A stretch of 64,000 bases of DNA from Aquimarina sp. MAR_2010_214 (lineage in GTDB: Bacteria > Bacteroidota > Bacteroidia > Flavobacteriales > Flavobacteriaceae). Positions 28,498 to 38,185 of the stretch are shown in pieces. The notes under the pieces are model-generated. The model saw only the letters and a list, made by a program, of their open reading frames with translations, did no database searches and was not told the origin of the DNA. Location: assembly GCF_002846555.1 (NCBI RefSeq), contig NZ_PJMS01000001.1, forward strand, positions 3,286,001 through 3,350,000. The letters run 5' to 3'. Made by a program: the position numbers and the translations under genes. Position 1 is the first letter of the stretch. Every line of letters begins with the position of its first letter.

Positions 28498-30762
28498 ATG
28501 CATCTTAGTGTAATAAGAATACAGAACTTTAGGCGATTAAGAGATGTTGTAATTGATCTCAACGATGATATATCAATATTTGTAGGAGCAAATAATAGCG
28601 GTAAAACTTCTGTTTCTCAAGCTTTACAGCTTTTTTTATCGTCATCTCGCGAAAAATTTACTCTTCATGATCTTAGTGCTTCTAGCTGGCCAGAAATCGA
28701 AGCTTTTGAGAGAGCAGAGGAGGGTGCAGAATTACCAGAAATAACAATTGATTTTTGGTTTAATGTAGAAGCCGCAGATCTCCACCGTGTTATTGATTTA
28801 TTGCCAGGTTTATCTTGGCAGGGAAATTATGTTGGAATACGGATCGCATTTTCTTCTGTTGATGCTATTGCTACAAAAACGCGTTACGAGGAAGCAAAAG
28901 CCTCGGCACTTGCCGCTATGGGAGAAGTTAATGAAGAACAACATTTTGTCCCTTTTCCAAAATCTCTTACGGATTTTTTAACGACCGAACTAAAACAAGA
29001 ATATGAGCTTTGTTATTATGTTTTAGACTATGCGAAATTTGACGACAACTTTAAGGAACTTGAAGATTATAGTCCTCTCCAAATTATACCAGATAAGGGA
29101 GCAATGGGAAAATCTCGTTCTGGAAAAGATATTATTAATTCCCTTATTCGTGTGGATTTTCTTCAAGCTCAACGCCACCTTTCTGATACTTCTGGTGGAA
29201 GCCGAAATGAAGAACTATCACGCCATTTAAGCAGGTTCTATAAACGTAATCTAGACAAGCGATCTGATGATTATGAGGCTATGAGGGCATTATCTGAATC
29301 AGAAAAGCTTATGAATCTCCACTTAGAAGATGTTTTTTCAGGAACCTTGAAGAGATTATCAAGCCTTGGATATCCAGGTCTTACAAATCCAAGCTTAAAA
29401 ATTATGTCAGATTTAAACCCTTCCGTTTTAATGAGTGGACAGGATGGAGCACAGGTTCACTACGTACTTGATGGCGGTTTGACTTTACCAGATAAATATA
29501 ACGGGTTAGGATTTAAAAATTTAATCTACATGGTCGTGGAGCTATTGGACTTGCATAACCAATGGGTTGACATTTCTGAAAATAGACCGCCTTTACATCT
29601 TGTATTTATAGAAGAACCGGAAGCACATTTACACACACAATTGCAACAAGTATTCGTCAATAAAATTCTCGATATATTGATTGATGATGATACCCAAAAC
29701 TATTCCAGTCAATTAATATTAACAACCCATTCTGCTCATATACTATACGAGCGTGGCTTCAAGCCTATTCGTTATTTTAGACGAGAAAGTACAGGTTTAC
29801 AGCAGTCAACTTCGGTACTTAACCTATCTAAATTCTACACGATAACTGAAGAACCTATTAGGGACTTTTTAGAACGTTATTTAAAACTAACACATTGTGA
29901 TCTTTTCTTTGCTGATGCCGCTATTTTAGTCGAAGGAAATGTAGAAAGACTATTAACACCTCTAATGATAGAGAAGGAAGCTCCTGAATTAAAGAAAGCC
30001 TATTTAACTATATTGGAAATTGGTGGTGCTTATGGGTATCGTTTCCAATCTTTGATTGAATTTTTAGGTATTACGACCCTAATCATTACTGATTTAGACA
30101 GTGTTCAAGGATTAGCACCAGAAGAAGCACCGAATGATGGTAATGCTGAGGAGGAAAATGATTTAGAGGTTGATGAGTATGAAGACATAGATGAAGAAGA
30201 TGAAGACGGTATTCCTAAAAAAGGAAGCACCTGTCGTGTTGAAACAGAACATGCAGTAACATCAAATCAAACTCTCATTCAGTGGCTTCCTAAAGAAAAT
30301 ACTATTAATAATTTATTAGCAGCATCTCCAGAGAGTAAAATACAAGTTCGTTCATCTGAAATATCAGCTACAGTGAAAGTTTGCTATCAGAATACTGTTA
30401 CTCTTAACCGAGAAGAGGAAAATCTTCAGTTAGCAGGTCGAACGTTAGAAGAAGCTTTTGCTTTTGAAAACCTAGTGTGGTCACAAGACATCTCTAATAA
30501 GGATTTGAAACTTCGTGTAAAATCCAGTGACAACCCTACTTTGGAAGTAACGGCAGAACGTCTACATAAAAGAATTCATAGCAAAAATTTCAAGAAGACT
30601 GACTTTGCTTTAGCTCTTCTTACAAAGAACATTGATGAATGGGTAGTTCCAAGCTATATGAGAGAAGGGTTAGAGTGGCTTAAAACAGAAATTGCTTCCA
30701 GCCCTAATCCTTCTGCCAACCAAGAAAGCATTACTAATAATCAAGAAGAAGAAGAAGAATGA
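28498..30762 (+). CDS. gajA: OLD-family nuclease, GajA-like (Gabija defence)
   Basis: 754 residues. An N-terminal ABC-type ATPase has Walker A GANNSGKTS at residues 30-38 and a late Walker B/D-loop EEPEAHLH near 371. A C-terminal TOPRIM nuclease has VEGN near 478 and DLD near 533. An acidic insertion of about 30 residues (EEENDLEVDEYEDIDEEDED) lies inside the TOPRIM part. In Gabija the GajA nuclease nicks DNA when nucleotides are depleted during phage infection. The next gene, a UvrD-like helicase, overlaps by 4 bp, as in Gabija operons. Both proteins are longer than the best-known members (about 580 and 490 residues). Confidence 0.75.
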   Translation: MHLSVIRIQNFRRLRDVVIDLNDDISIFVGANNSGKTSVSQALQLFLSSSREKFTLHDLSASSWPEIEAFERAEEGAELPEITIDFWFNVEAADLHRVIDLLPGLSWQGNYVGIRIAFSSVDAIATKTRYEEAKASALAAMGEVNEEQHFVPFPKSLTDFLTTELKQEYELCYYVLDYAKFDDNFKELEDYSPLQIIPDKGAMGKSRSGKDIINSLIRVDFLQAQRHLSDTSGGSRNEELSRHLSRFYKRNLDKRSDDYEAMRALSESEKLMNLHLEDVFSGTLKRLSSLGYPGLTNPSLKIMSDLNPSVLMSGQDGAQVHYVLDGGLTLPDKYNGLGFKNLIYMVVELLDLHNQWVDISENRPPLHLVFIEEPEAHLHTQLQQVFVNKILDILIDDDTQNYSSQLILTTHSAHILYERGFKPIRYFRRESTGLQQSTSVLNLSKFYTITEEPIRDFLERYLKLTHCDLFFADAAILVEGNVERLLTPLMIEKEAPELKKAYLTILEIGGAYGYRFQSLIEFLGITTLIITDLDSVQGLAPEEAPNDGNAEEENDLEVDEYEDIDEEDEDGIPKKGSTCRVETEHAVTSNQTLIQWLPKENTINNLLAASPESKIQVRSSEISATVKVCYQNTVTLNREEENLQLAGRTLEEAFAFENLVWSQDISNKDLKLRVKSSDNPTLEVTAERLHKRIHSKNFKKTDFALALLTKNIDEWVVPSYMREGLEWLKTEIASSPNPSANQESITNNQEEEEE

Positions 30763-32645
30763 CAAGTCGATTAGGAAAACCAGATACTCCAGCGGACATA
30801 ACACTAAGAAATCGGTTGGAAGAAAACGGTACTCGTCATTTTATTATGATAGCTGGTGCTGGCTCAGGCAAAACAACATCTCTCATTAAAGCATTAAATT
30901 ATCTGAAACAATCTCGTGGTAATCAAATGCACCAATCTGGTCAAAAAGTTGCTTGTATTACATATACAGAAGTAGCAGTTGATGAAATATCAGGTGATGT
31001 AGGTCATGATCCATTGTTTCATGTCTCTACCATTCATAGCTTCTTGTGGTCAATTATTAAACCTTTTCAAAGTGATTTATACGACTGGGTACGGAATCGT
31101 TTACTCGAAAAAATCAACGAAGCTCAAGCTAAAATTGATAAACCACGCACTCGCGAGACAACTAGGGTGAAAGAGCGTGAAAACATTGCAAGATATCAAG
31201 TTCAATTAGAAGAAATAAAATCAGTAGAGCATTTTACCTATAGTACAGGAAGTGATTATGCAAAAGGTATTCTCGGACATAGTGATATTCTTAAATTAGG
31301 GCCATCATTAATTAGAGAGTATCCTCTCATGAGAACCGTGGTTGCTCAACGTTTTCCTGTTATTTTTGTTGACGAAAGCCAAGATACTATTGCAGATTTT
31401 GTAGACTCATTAAAAGTATTGGCTGCAAATGTTTCTCAGGAGTTTTGTCTTGGTTTTTTTGGAGATCCATTACAGAAAATATACATGACTGGTATTGGTG
31501 ATATAACATCAGATGATAATTGGGAGGTAATTAAAAAACCAGAAAACTTTCGATGCCCCATTAGTGTTCTCAATGTCATAAACAAGATTCGATTTGAGGC
31601 TGATGGTCTGCATCAAACTCGTGGTCGTATGGTTGATGTAAATGGTGAACTCGTATCTGTGCAAGGTACAGCAAGATTATTTATTTTACCAGCAGATGGT
31701 TTACGTGCTCAAAGATTACAAGGAGTACGAGAATGGTTATCACAAGAGAATGAAGACCCTCTTTGGCTCAGTGATGAAGACATAGGAGATGTGAGAATGC
31801 TTGTGATAGTTCATAGGATTGCCGCTTCTAGATTAGGGTTTCCAAATCTTTACTCATCTTTAAATGATGGGGCACCGGATAACCTCAGCACTGGTGTTAT
31901 TGATGGTAGTGCATGGATAGTCCGCCCATTTTTACGTTATATACTTCCTCTTATCCATGCGTCTCGAAGAAAAGATGAATTTCAGGTTATTAAATTATTG
32001 AGACAATATTGCCCACGTTTAGATCCTGAAAGATTGATTGCTCAACAAGATATAGCGACCGAGTTAGCGTTACTTGAAACTTATATCACCGAAATGGATG
32101 AAATGTTAGCTGATGGTAATAATGTTAATATTGGAGATATGGTTACTTTTCTAGCAGCAAATGAACTTGCAGAACTGGATGAACGATTTAATGCTGTCAT
32201 AGAAAGTTATGCTTTAGGTATACCCGTACCGGAAAATACAATTGAAAACTCACCACTCAGGTTTATGCAGTGTCAAGCAATGGAGCTTTGGGGGTATCAG
32301 AAATATATTGAAATTCAATCACCTTTTTCGACGCAACAAGGAATCAAAGGAGCCGAATTTGATCGTGTTCTTGTGGTTATTGATGATGAAGAAAGTACGG
32401 CTAATTCTTTCTCATATGGAAAGTATTTAGGGCTTACTCCTTTGTCTGATACGGATAGAGAAAATATTGATAATGGTAGAGACTCTGTTGTGGATAGAAC
32501 ACGTAGACTATTCTATGTGTGCTGTTCGCGAGCTGTTAAGGATTTAGCCGTTGTAATTTTCTGTGATGATGTGAATTCAACATATAGAATAGTTTCGGAG
32601 AAAGGTTATTTCGAATTAGGTGATATTCATCGTTTGGGGATATGA
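30759..32645 (+). CDS. gajB: UvrD-like helicase, GajB-like (Gabija defence)
   Basis: 628 residues. Walker A AGAGSGKTT lies at residues 32-40, Walker B FVDESQDT near 204, an arginine-finger region FRCPISV near 268, and a late TRRLFYVCCSRA (motif VI) near 580. These are hallmarks of superfamily 1A helicases of the UvrD/PcrA type. Translation is coupled to the OLD nuclease by an ATGA overlap. Paired OLD nuclease and UvrD-like helicase define Gabija, so the pair is assigned to it; an unclassified OLD-helicase variant is the alternative. Confidence 0.75.
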   Translation: MTSRLGKPDTPADITLRNRLEENGTRHFIMIAGAGSGKTTSLIKALNYLKQSRGNQMHQSGQKVACITYTEVAVDEISGDVGHDPLFHVSTIHSFLWSIIKPFQSDLYDWVRNRLLEKINEAQAKIDKPRTRETTRVKERENIARYQVQLEEIKSVEHFTYSTGSDYAKGILGHSDILKLGPSLIREYPLMRTVVAQRFPVIFVDESQDTIADFVDSLKVLAANVSQEFCLGFFGDPLQKIYMTGIGDITSDDNWEVIKKPENFRCPISVLNVINKIRFEADGLHQTRGRMVDVNGELVSVQGTARLFILPADGLRAQRLQGVREWLSQENEDPLWLSDEDIGDVRMLVIVHRIAASRLGFPNLYSSLNDGAPDNLSTGVIDGSAWIVRPFLRYILPLIHASRRKDEFQVIKLLRQYCPRLDPERLIAQQDIATELALLETYITEMDEMLADGNNVNIGDMVTFLAANELAELDERFNAVIESYALGIPVPENTIENSPLRFMQCQAMELWGYQKYIEIQSPFSTQQGIKGAEFDRVLVVIDDEESTANSFSYGKYLGLTPLSDTDRENIDNGRDSVVDRTRRLFYVCCSRAVKDLAVVIFCDDVNSTYRIVSEKGYFELGDIHRLGI

Positions 32646-32696
32646 TTTTTAAAAACGACATGAGGCTTTTAGTAAAACTTGTATAAATAGTGTGGC

Positions 32697-34151
32697 GTGA
32701 CAAATTTAGAAAAATATATAAATGACAATAGCCCAATATTGTCCGGAGAACTGCTTGAAACCCTTATGAAATCTAATAAAGGGCTTTCTAATGAAGCTGC
32801 AAGAAAACGGATTTCAAGAATAAAAGGTGACATCATAAGAATACGAGGATTATTTGCTGACGGACAAATTTTGTTTTGTAGTAAAGAAGTTTTTGGGAGT
32901 GGGCAGTATTATGAAGGTCTTTCACAAGCATTTAAAATCTCAGGTAAACAATACCATATTATTTTGCAATCATTAGATTTTCATTATGGCCAAATTAGGC
33001 TGAATCAGTTGCCATCTTATTCAGTCAATCCAATTGAAAACCTAAAAGGTCATATAACCTTTTCCTCTGCTTTAGAAAAGTTAGAAAATTTGAAACTGGT
33101 TAATACAGGCGATGAGTTTGTAACCATATCAAGTTCAATTGTAACAAATGCTTTAAGTCCAAACAGGGCTAAAGGTATCGAAACTGCTAAAAATTTCCTT
33201 TTGATTCAGTTCAATGATTGGGCTAGAAAAATTGGCTTGTCTTCATACAACAGCTCAAAATTTCATAGTAGTTTTGGTAATTATCAATTCAATTTTGTAT
33301 CACCGTCATATGTTGGGTCACTACCCAAAAAAGGTAATAAAGCATTGATTCCGGGTTTTGTGGTAGCTGATATATTGATAGGTAATTCCATTGTCGAAAG
33401 TGAGGTGGAGTTCTTTATTAATAAGATAAGGGTTCTAAAATATAGAAAAGGAGTTGGTAATTTCATCCCTTTTTTAATTGTAGATTCAATGGATACGAAG
33501 GCACTTAATTCATTGAAAGCAGAAGGAGTAGTAATTGGGTTCGTAGATGAACTTTTTGGCGATAAGTACAAAGAGTTGTTAAACTCCCTCATAAATCTAG
33601 TCACCAATGCTGGTGCCATTCTGAAGAAAAACCCAGAAGCCTATTTAGATTTGATATTAAAATTGAATAAGCTGGTTGACGGAAAAACCAATAATTTAAG
33701 AGGCGACTTATTTGAGTTGGCCGTTGGCTATTATCAAGGACGTATATGTCAGACTATCGATATAGGTAAAATGATTATTCATGAAGGAAACAGAAGAGAA
33801 ATTGATGTCTTTGGATTGTTACCTAATAGTATTTTCATATCCGAGTGTAAAGGCTATAATAGCAAGATAGATAAGGAAGAGGTTGAAACATGGCTCGGTG
33901 AGAAAGTGCCCGTTATAAGGAAATGGATTCTTGAACAAGCATCTCTTTCAGAACGAGAAATTACGTTTCAGTTTTGGTCTACAGGTGGATTTACACAGGA
34001 GGCAATTGAATATTTGGAGAAAAAGAAGTCTAACACCAAAAAATACAATATAGATTTTATTGACCTAGAACAAATGATTAAGTTGTCGAAGGAATTCAAG
34101 TCCAAGAAATTTACTGAAATACTCCGAGATTATTACATTAGGGAAATTTGA
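32697..34151 (+). CDS. PD-(D/E)XK nuclease-like protein downstream of the Gabija-like pair
   Basis: 484 residues, GTG start. An N-terminal winged-helix-like region (LSNEAARKRISRIKGD) is followed by a middle domain. A restriction-endonuclease fold lies near residues 335-400: GDLFELAVGYY, then REIDVFGLLP and SECKGY, which fit the E...D...ExK arrangement. It lies 51 bp after the helicase gene on the same strand, so it may be a third defence component or an independent nuclease. No methylase partner is adjacent. Confidence 0.65.
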   Translation: MTNLEKYINDNSPILSGELLETLMKSNKGLSNEAARKRISRIKGDIIRIRGLFADGQILFCSKEVFGSGQYYEGLSQAFKISGKQYHIILQSLDFHYGQIRLNQLPSYSVNPIENLKGHITFSSALEKLENLKLVNTGDEFVTISSSIVTNALSPNRAKGIETAKNFLLIQFNDWARKIGLSSYNSSKFHSSFGNYQFNFVSPSYVGSLPKKGNKALIPGFVVADILIGNSIVESEVEFFINKIRVLKYRKGVGNFIPFLIVDSMDTKALNSLKAEGVVIGFVDELFGDKYKELLNSLINLVTNAGAILKKNPEAYLDLILKLNKLVDGKTNNLRGDLFELAVGYYQGRICQTIDIGKMIIHEGNRREIDVFGLLPNSIFISECKGYNSKIDKEEVETWLGEKVPVIRKWILEQASLSEREITFQFWSTGGFTQEAIEYLEKKKSNTKKYNIDFIDLEQMIKLSKEFKSKKFTEILRDYYIREI

Positions 34152-34202
34152 GGCGATAGTGTTAATTGCATAAGGTGTGTTCTGGAAAGATGAGTAGGAC
34201 GG

Positions 34203-34580
34203 TTAAATATCCATCCCCTGTTCGTGGTTTTTTTCTTTAGTTTCTTTGTCTGAAGAACGTTGAACCGGACGATACTGTACTAGGGCTTGTTTGACCTTTT
34301 TTGTATTTTCAGGAGTAAGTGCTAGATTTCGTTCTTTATAGTATTCCTGACCTTGCACCTGACCAAATTGATGCATACGCCGATGTAATTCTCGTTGCCC
34401 CTCACGTTGGTAATAATAATCACTACCATTATTTTGGCCAGATCGGTAGCCAGTAGGATATGTCTCCGTCAGATCCATAAGCTCTAATACGGATATTTCA
34501 TACGACCCTGGTTCTTCACGTTCATACATATAACCATCGATGAACCCTTCATTGTAATTCGCTTTTGCTTTTCTATCCAT
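34203..34580 (-). CDS. Hypothetical protein, related to the 58.8 kb product
   Basis: 125 residues, cytosolic, rich in Y, Q and R. It has two GY/G(F)-type repeats (NEGFIDGYMYEREEP and PTGYRSGQNNGSDYY) and ends in GMDI. The product at 58801-59061 has a similar pair (FNDGYYLQRFKPE, FNDGREAYLD) and ends in RGMDIDR. Both are short minus-strand genes at block edges. Function unknown. Confidence 0.5.
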   Translation of the reverse strand: MDRKAKANYNEGFIDGYMYEREEPGSYEISVLELMDLTETYPTGYRSGQNNGSDYYYQREGQRELHRRMHQFGQVQGQEYYKERNLALTPENTKKVKQALVQYRPVQRSSDKETKEKNHEQGMDI

Positions 34581-34644
34581 ATCTGAATATCAACAAATTA
34601 TGTGCCGAAAAACATGCAACACTACATCTTAAATCTTGCCACCC

Positions 34645-34670
34645 ATGCCCCAATGGGGTATAGTAGGGTA
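34645..34670. promoter_or_regulatory. Possible autoregulatory operator of the toxin-antitoxin pair
   Basis: CCCC-AAT-GGGG is a small inverted repeat 15-25 bp before the toxin start, with GTAGGGTA following. Antitoxins of this type usually bind such sites to repress their own operon. The site is short, so the call is tentative. Confidence 0.3.
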
Positions 34671-34997
34671 ATGAAAACGATTGTAGAAACGAGTGAATTT
34701 CAGAAACAAGCCTCAAAACTACTTTCGGATGATGAACGACACGCATTAATAAATTTGCTAGCTACTTCGCCTTGTATGGGCGATGTAATCTCTGGTACTG
34801 GCGGGTTTCGTAAACTACGCTTTGCTAGACAAGATAAGGGTAAAAGTGGAGGAGTTCGCGCGATTTACTTCTACTATGAAGAGAAGGAACTTGTGTTGAT
34901 AGCGATTGTATATGCCAAAGGGACGCAGGATAATCTGAGTGCGGCACAGAAAGCAACACTACATCAATTTGCCACAGCAATTAAAGGAGCAAAATAA
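34671..34997 (+). CDS. RelE-superfamily toxin of a toxin-antitoxin pair
   Basis: Start placed at the ATG at 34671. The longer frame adds 23 unlikely residues and runs into an inverted repeat. 108 residues: ETSEFQKQASKLLSDDE, then GGFRKLRFARQDKGKSGGVR and IYFYYEEKELVLIAIVYAKG, the RelE/HigB-type mRNA interferase pattern with conserved basic residues. The stop and the antitoxin start share one base (TAATG). An XRE antitoxin follows, i.e. toxin-first order as in higBA-like systems. Confidence 0.85.
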   Translation: MKTIVETSEFQKQASKLLSDDERHALINLLATSPCMGDVISGTGGFRKLRFARQDKGKSGGVRAIYFYYEEKELVLIAIVYAKGTQDNLSAAQKATLHQFATAIKGAK

Positions 34998-35308
34998 TGG
35001 ATAAAACACTATTTGAAAGCTTAGAGAAATCTGCAAATGAAATGGTAGATTATGTACGCACTGGCAAGCCATCAAAGGAGATGATAGTACATCAAGTCAA
35101 TGTGCCTGATAATGTCGATGTCAAAGCGATTCGTGAGCAGTTGAAGATGTCACAAGGCATATTTGCAAAAACCTTTGGTTTTAGTGTAAGCACGCTTAGA
35201 AAGTGGGAACAAGGAGAACGCACACCGGAGAGTTCTGCACGTGTGTTACTCAATACTATTGCCTATAACCCAAATGCGGTTATCGAAGCAAATAGAGATT
35301 GCCACTAA
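34997..35308 (+). CDS. XRE-type antitoxin (HigA-like)
   Basis: 103 residues. Residues about 45-85 form an HTH (IREQLKMSQGIFAKTFGFSV, then STLRKWEQGERTPES), and the N-terminal 40 residues are the toxin-binding type (EMIVHQVNVPDNVDV). It overlaps the toxin gene by one base. Expected to neutralise the toxin and repress the operon. Confidence 0.85.
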   Translation: MDKTLFESLEKSANEMVDYVRTGKPSKEMIVHQVNVPDNVDVKAIREQLKMSQGIFAKTFGFSVSTLRKWEQGERTPESSARVLLNTIAYNPNAVIEANRDCH

Positions 35309-35549
35309 CAGCTAAAAAACATCTGGGAGGAGGGCTTATAATCTCGAATACTGAATGATTATTGGAAAATATGGTGGTTTTATGAAAATATAATCTATTG
35401 ATATATAATGGTATTTTGATATTCAAATTACATAATGTTATTTATGGAAAATATTGTGCAATTAATTGTTGATATACGCAGATCGCTTTGGAGATGAAAT
35501 TGGAACAATAAAAAGGGAAGCCAAATGATGCCCTATAACAATACTTAAT

Positions 35550-35912
35550 TTAAATGCATCCATTTAAATAGCTACAAAAACATCGATCACTCGGACAATT
35601 TGAGCAAAGAAACACATTACATGGTTGTAAATCTATGTCATCAACTGATTTTACAATCATAGTTTTCTCTTTAAACGTCATTTCATAGCCAAAAGGAATA
35701 AATTTACATGCCTCACAATGAATACCTCTCTTGATAGTCTCCTCGAAGGTTAAGTTAGGAACTGCCACTTTCTTGAATTCCAAAATTCCCCTCTCTGGAT
35801 CAGGAATGAGGAAAAGACCAATTCCTTGAATCTGATCTTGATTACTTTTTTCAATAAATGAATACACTTTCTTGGAAGTTTGGTTACTCCCATTAAATTT
35901 ATTTTTACACAT
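35550..35912 (-). CDS. Cysteine-rich hypothetical protein
   Basis: 120 residues from the ATG at 35912; a longer frame begins at TTG 36032. The C-terminal third holds eight cysteines in HCEACKF and then PCNVFLCSNCPSDRCFCSYL, ending CI. This dense cluster suggests a zinc or iron-sulphur site, or a disulphide-rich tail. It lies downstream of the PAS-LuxR regulator on the same strand. No family recognised. Confidence 0.45.
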   Translation of the reverse strand: MCKNKFNGSNQTSKKVYSFIEKSNQDQIQGIGLFLIPDPERGILEFKKVAVPNLTFEETIKRGIHCEACKFIPFGYEMTFKEKTMIVKSVDDIDLQPCNVFLCSNCPSDRCFCSYLNGCI

Positions 35913-36052
35913 AATAAAAAATATTAAGAACGTTTGTAGGCACACATGTCCTATTTTAGAAGCAGATTCTAGAACTGCTTCAATAATTTTTTTCTTCCAT
36001 GTAAATCTAGGGAAATAAGGAAATGGAAACAATACGTCGAACGGCGTAATTT

Positions 36053-36745
36053 TTAAAAAATGGAGAGAGCATTGGCTATCTTTTCTAGCTCAATACGCTT
36101 TGAGGTTCCCAATTTTCTGTAAATATTCTCACAATGCTTTTTAACCGTCTTTTCATCAATAAACAAAAGATTTCCTATCTCTTTTCGAGTTAGTTCCAAG
36201 CCTAAATGTTTTAGTATTTCCTTCTCTCTTTTAGTTAATGAGTTGTAGGGCTGAAAATACTTGTCCATGATCTTATTGATTCCAAAAAGGCTATTCATGG
36301 TATTACTCAATAACTCAATTGTCTGAGGAAATAATGATATGGATATGGTCTGGTTTGCGTTCAATATTTTGGTAGAGGTAAAATGATACAAAGGGTTTTC
36401 ATCTTTTTTGTATTGCCAGTCTTGAAAAAATGGAATGACATAATTAGGGTCGTCTTTGCCTAGTTCGCGTAATACTTTTGAAAACAAATTTTTGCGTGTA
36501 TATTCACTTACATGCTTTTCAAAAAGCTTTGAACCTAATGTTTTAATTTCCTCCAAAGAATAGCCCAACATATCACAACCTATCTGAGATACATACTGTA
36601 TGGATAAATCTTTCTTTGAATTAACATGCATAATGCCAGGAATAATCTCAGACAAATCATCTAATGACAACATCTCATCATTAATCAATTGACTAATTCT
36701 ATATAACTGTTTGGGTTGGTCTTTCAAAAGCTCTTTTTCAGTCAT
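36053..36745 (-). CDS. PAS-LuxR transcriptional regulator
   Basis: 230 residues. Residues about 35-140 resemble a PAS-like sensor (QYVSQIGCDMLGYSLEEI). Residues about 168-225 are a LuxR/GerE HTH (LTKREKEILKHLGLELTRKE, then IGNLLFIDEKTVKKHCENIY). Such regulators respond to small signals or redox state. The likely target is the Cys-rich gene downstream or genes outside this block. Confidence 0.75.
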   Translation of the reverse strand: MTEKELLKDQPKQLYRISQLINDEMLSLDDLSEIIPGIMHVNSKKDLSIQYVSQIGCDMLGYSLEEIKTLGSKLFEKHVSEYTRKNLFSKVLRELGKDDPNYVIPFFQDWQYKKDENPLYHFTSTKILNANQTISISLFPQTIELLSNTMNSLFGINKIMDKYFQPYNSLTKREKEILKHLGLELTRKEIGNLLFIDEKTVKKHCENIYRKLGTSKRIELEKIANALSIF

Positions 36746-36838
36746 TATTGATAGTTTGCTTAAAGAGGTTTGGCAATTAGAATAAAAAAACCGCCTCCAA
36801 ACCTAATCTCGACTAACGTCAAATTTAGTTATAGAAAA

Positions 36839-38185
36839 TCACGATGTTGAAAAATCGAGATCTTCAGGTTTTATATCAAATTTATTGATTTGTTTTTTAA
36901 TTCTTTTGACGAGTCCCATTTTTCTTTTTTGATCTAGGAATAAATATTCTGTTGGTGGTTTATAAGCTTGTTTCTTAGTGACCATATTCCAAATAATTAC
37001 GGCAAGTTTTCTTGCAGTAGCACTTACAGCTACTTGTCTTCCTTTTTTGAAGGCTATTTTTCTAAAGAAATTAGATAGATGAGTATCTTTTAGGTTTCCG
37101 ATAGCATTTGCAGCTTGTCTGAGTGCTGTTTTAATACGGTTACTTCCTTTAGGAGTTCTATGACTAAGGATTTTTCCTCCAGATATTTTATTATTAGGAG
37201 CAAGTCTCATCCAAGAAGTAAAATGCTTTGCTGTGGGGAATTTAGTAAATCCCTCTGGGCCAATTTCACTGATGATAGTAAGTACAGTTGCATAACTTAC
37301 TCCTTCGATTTCCATTAAGTCAATTCCTCCAAAATATTGAAAAGACATTTGATTGAGTTCTATTTTAGGTGCGTTTTTATTGATTCTTTTGTAGGGTTTC
37401 TTTTTGGTTTTGAGTTTTTTTTTATTGGATCAAGTTTAATATGTTTTTTTAAGAACTTATCAATTTGTTTATCACAGGCTATAATTTTCTTTTGATAGAA
37501 TTGGTAACTTTCAAATTCCTGTTTAAGTCCAAATAGGAAATCTTGCCTTTCATTCCCTTTTAAAGCTTTAGCTATTTCTTCTTCAGATTTTCTACAATTA
37601 AAATGCCTATGTTTTGCTAACTCATTAGGATTCAGGTTTCCTTTGGATGTCTTCAATGATTTTAAGACCTGTAAGACCGCAAACATCTTTAACTACGACA
37701 TCCAATCTCATATTTAAAAGTTTAAGATATTTTTGCATTTTACTGGATGCTTCAGCAGCTAATTGTAACCAATTGGTTCTTTGTCTGCAATAAGTTCTAA
37801 GTATTTCTGTGGTTTCATCAGGCAAAAAACTACTGCTTAGTAAACCTAAAGCGTGTAGTTTTTGTATCCATCTAGCATCTTTTACGTCTGTTTTTTTACC
37901 TCTAGCATTTTTAGTAAATTTTCCATTGGCAAGCACTAAATCAAAACCATTTTTGGCTAATTCAGCGTATAAATTCTGCCAATAACTTCCTGTAGACTCC
38001 ATCGCAACAGAAGTAATACCATTTTCTTTAAGCCAAAGGCAAATGGCTTCTAAATCTTCGGCATACACGCCAAATTCTTTAACATCACTAAGATCTTGTC
38101 CTATTGCTACAAAGTGACTTCTGCTCCCCACATCAATCCCTGCACAGTGAAAATTGATGATGTCTAATTCCATTTTTTTGTTCAT
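36839..38185 (-). pseudogene. IS110-family transposase broken by two frameshifts
   Basis: Three fragments together give a full DEDD transposase: residues with GIDVGS, MESTGSYW and KTDVKDA (37625-38185), a helical linker (37360-37686), and the transposase_20 part with GVSYATVLTIISEIG and FTSWMRLAPNN (36839-37348). The first shift is near 37640, where KIIEDIQ should continue into GNLNPNEL. The second is at a run of nine A/T bases (37415-37423), a typical slippage or sequencing-error site. IS110 elements lack terminal inverted repeats, so the ends are not defined. Confidence 0.85.

Noticed and set aside
28498..32645. Housekeeping OLD/UvrD repair genes
   Set aside because: The 4-bp coupled OLD-helicase arrangement in a mobile region fits defence; housekeeping UvrD has no OLD partner and is longer.
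34602..34670. Upstream extension of the RelE-type toxin
   Set aside because: It has no similarity to the toxin family and covers the inverted repeat likely used as operator.
36766..36804. AGGTTTGG/CCAAACCT inverted repeat as an IS terminus
   Set aside because: IS110 elements lack terminal inverted repeats, and both arms lie on the same side of the transposase.
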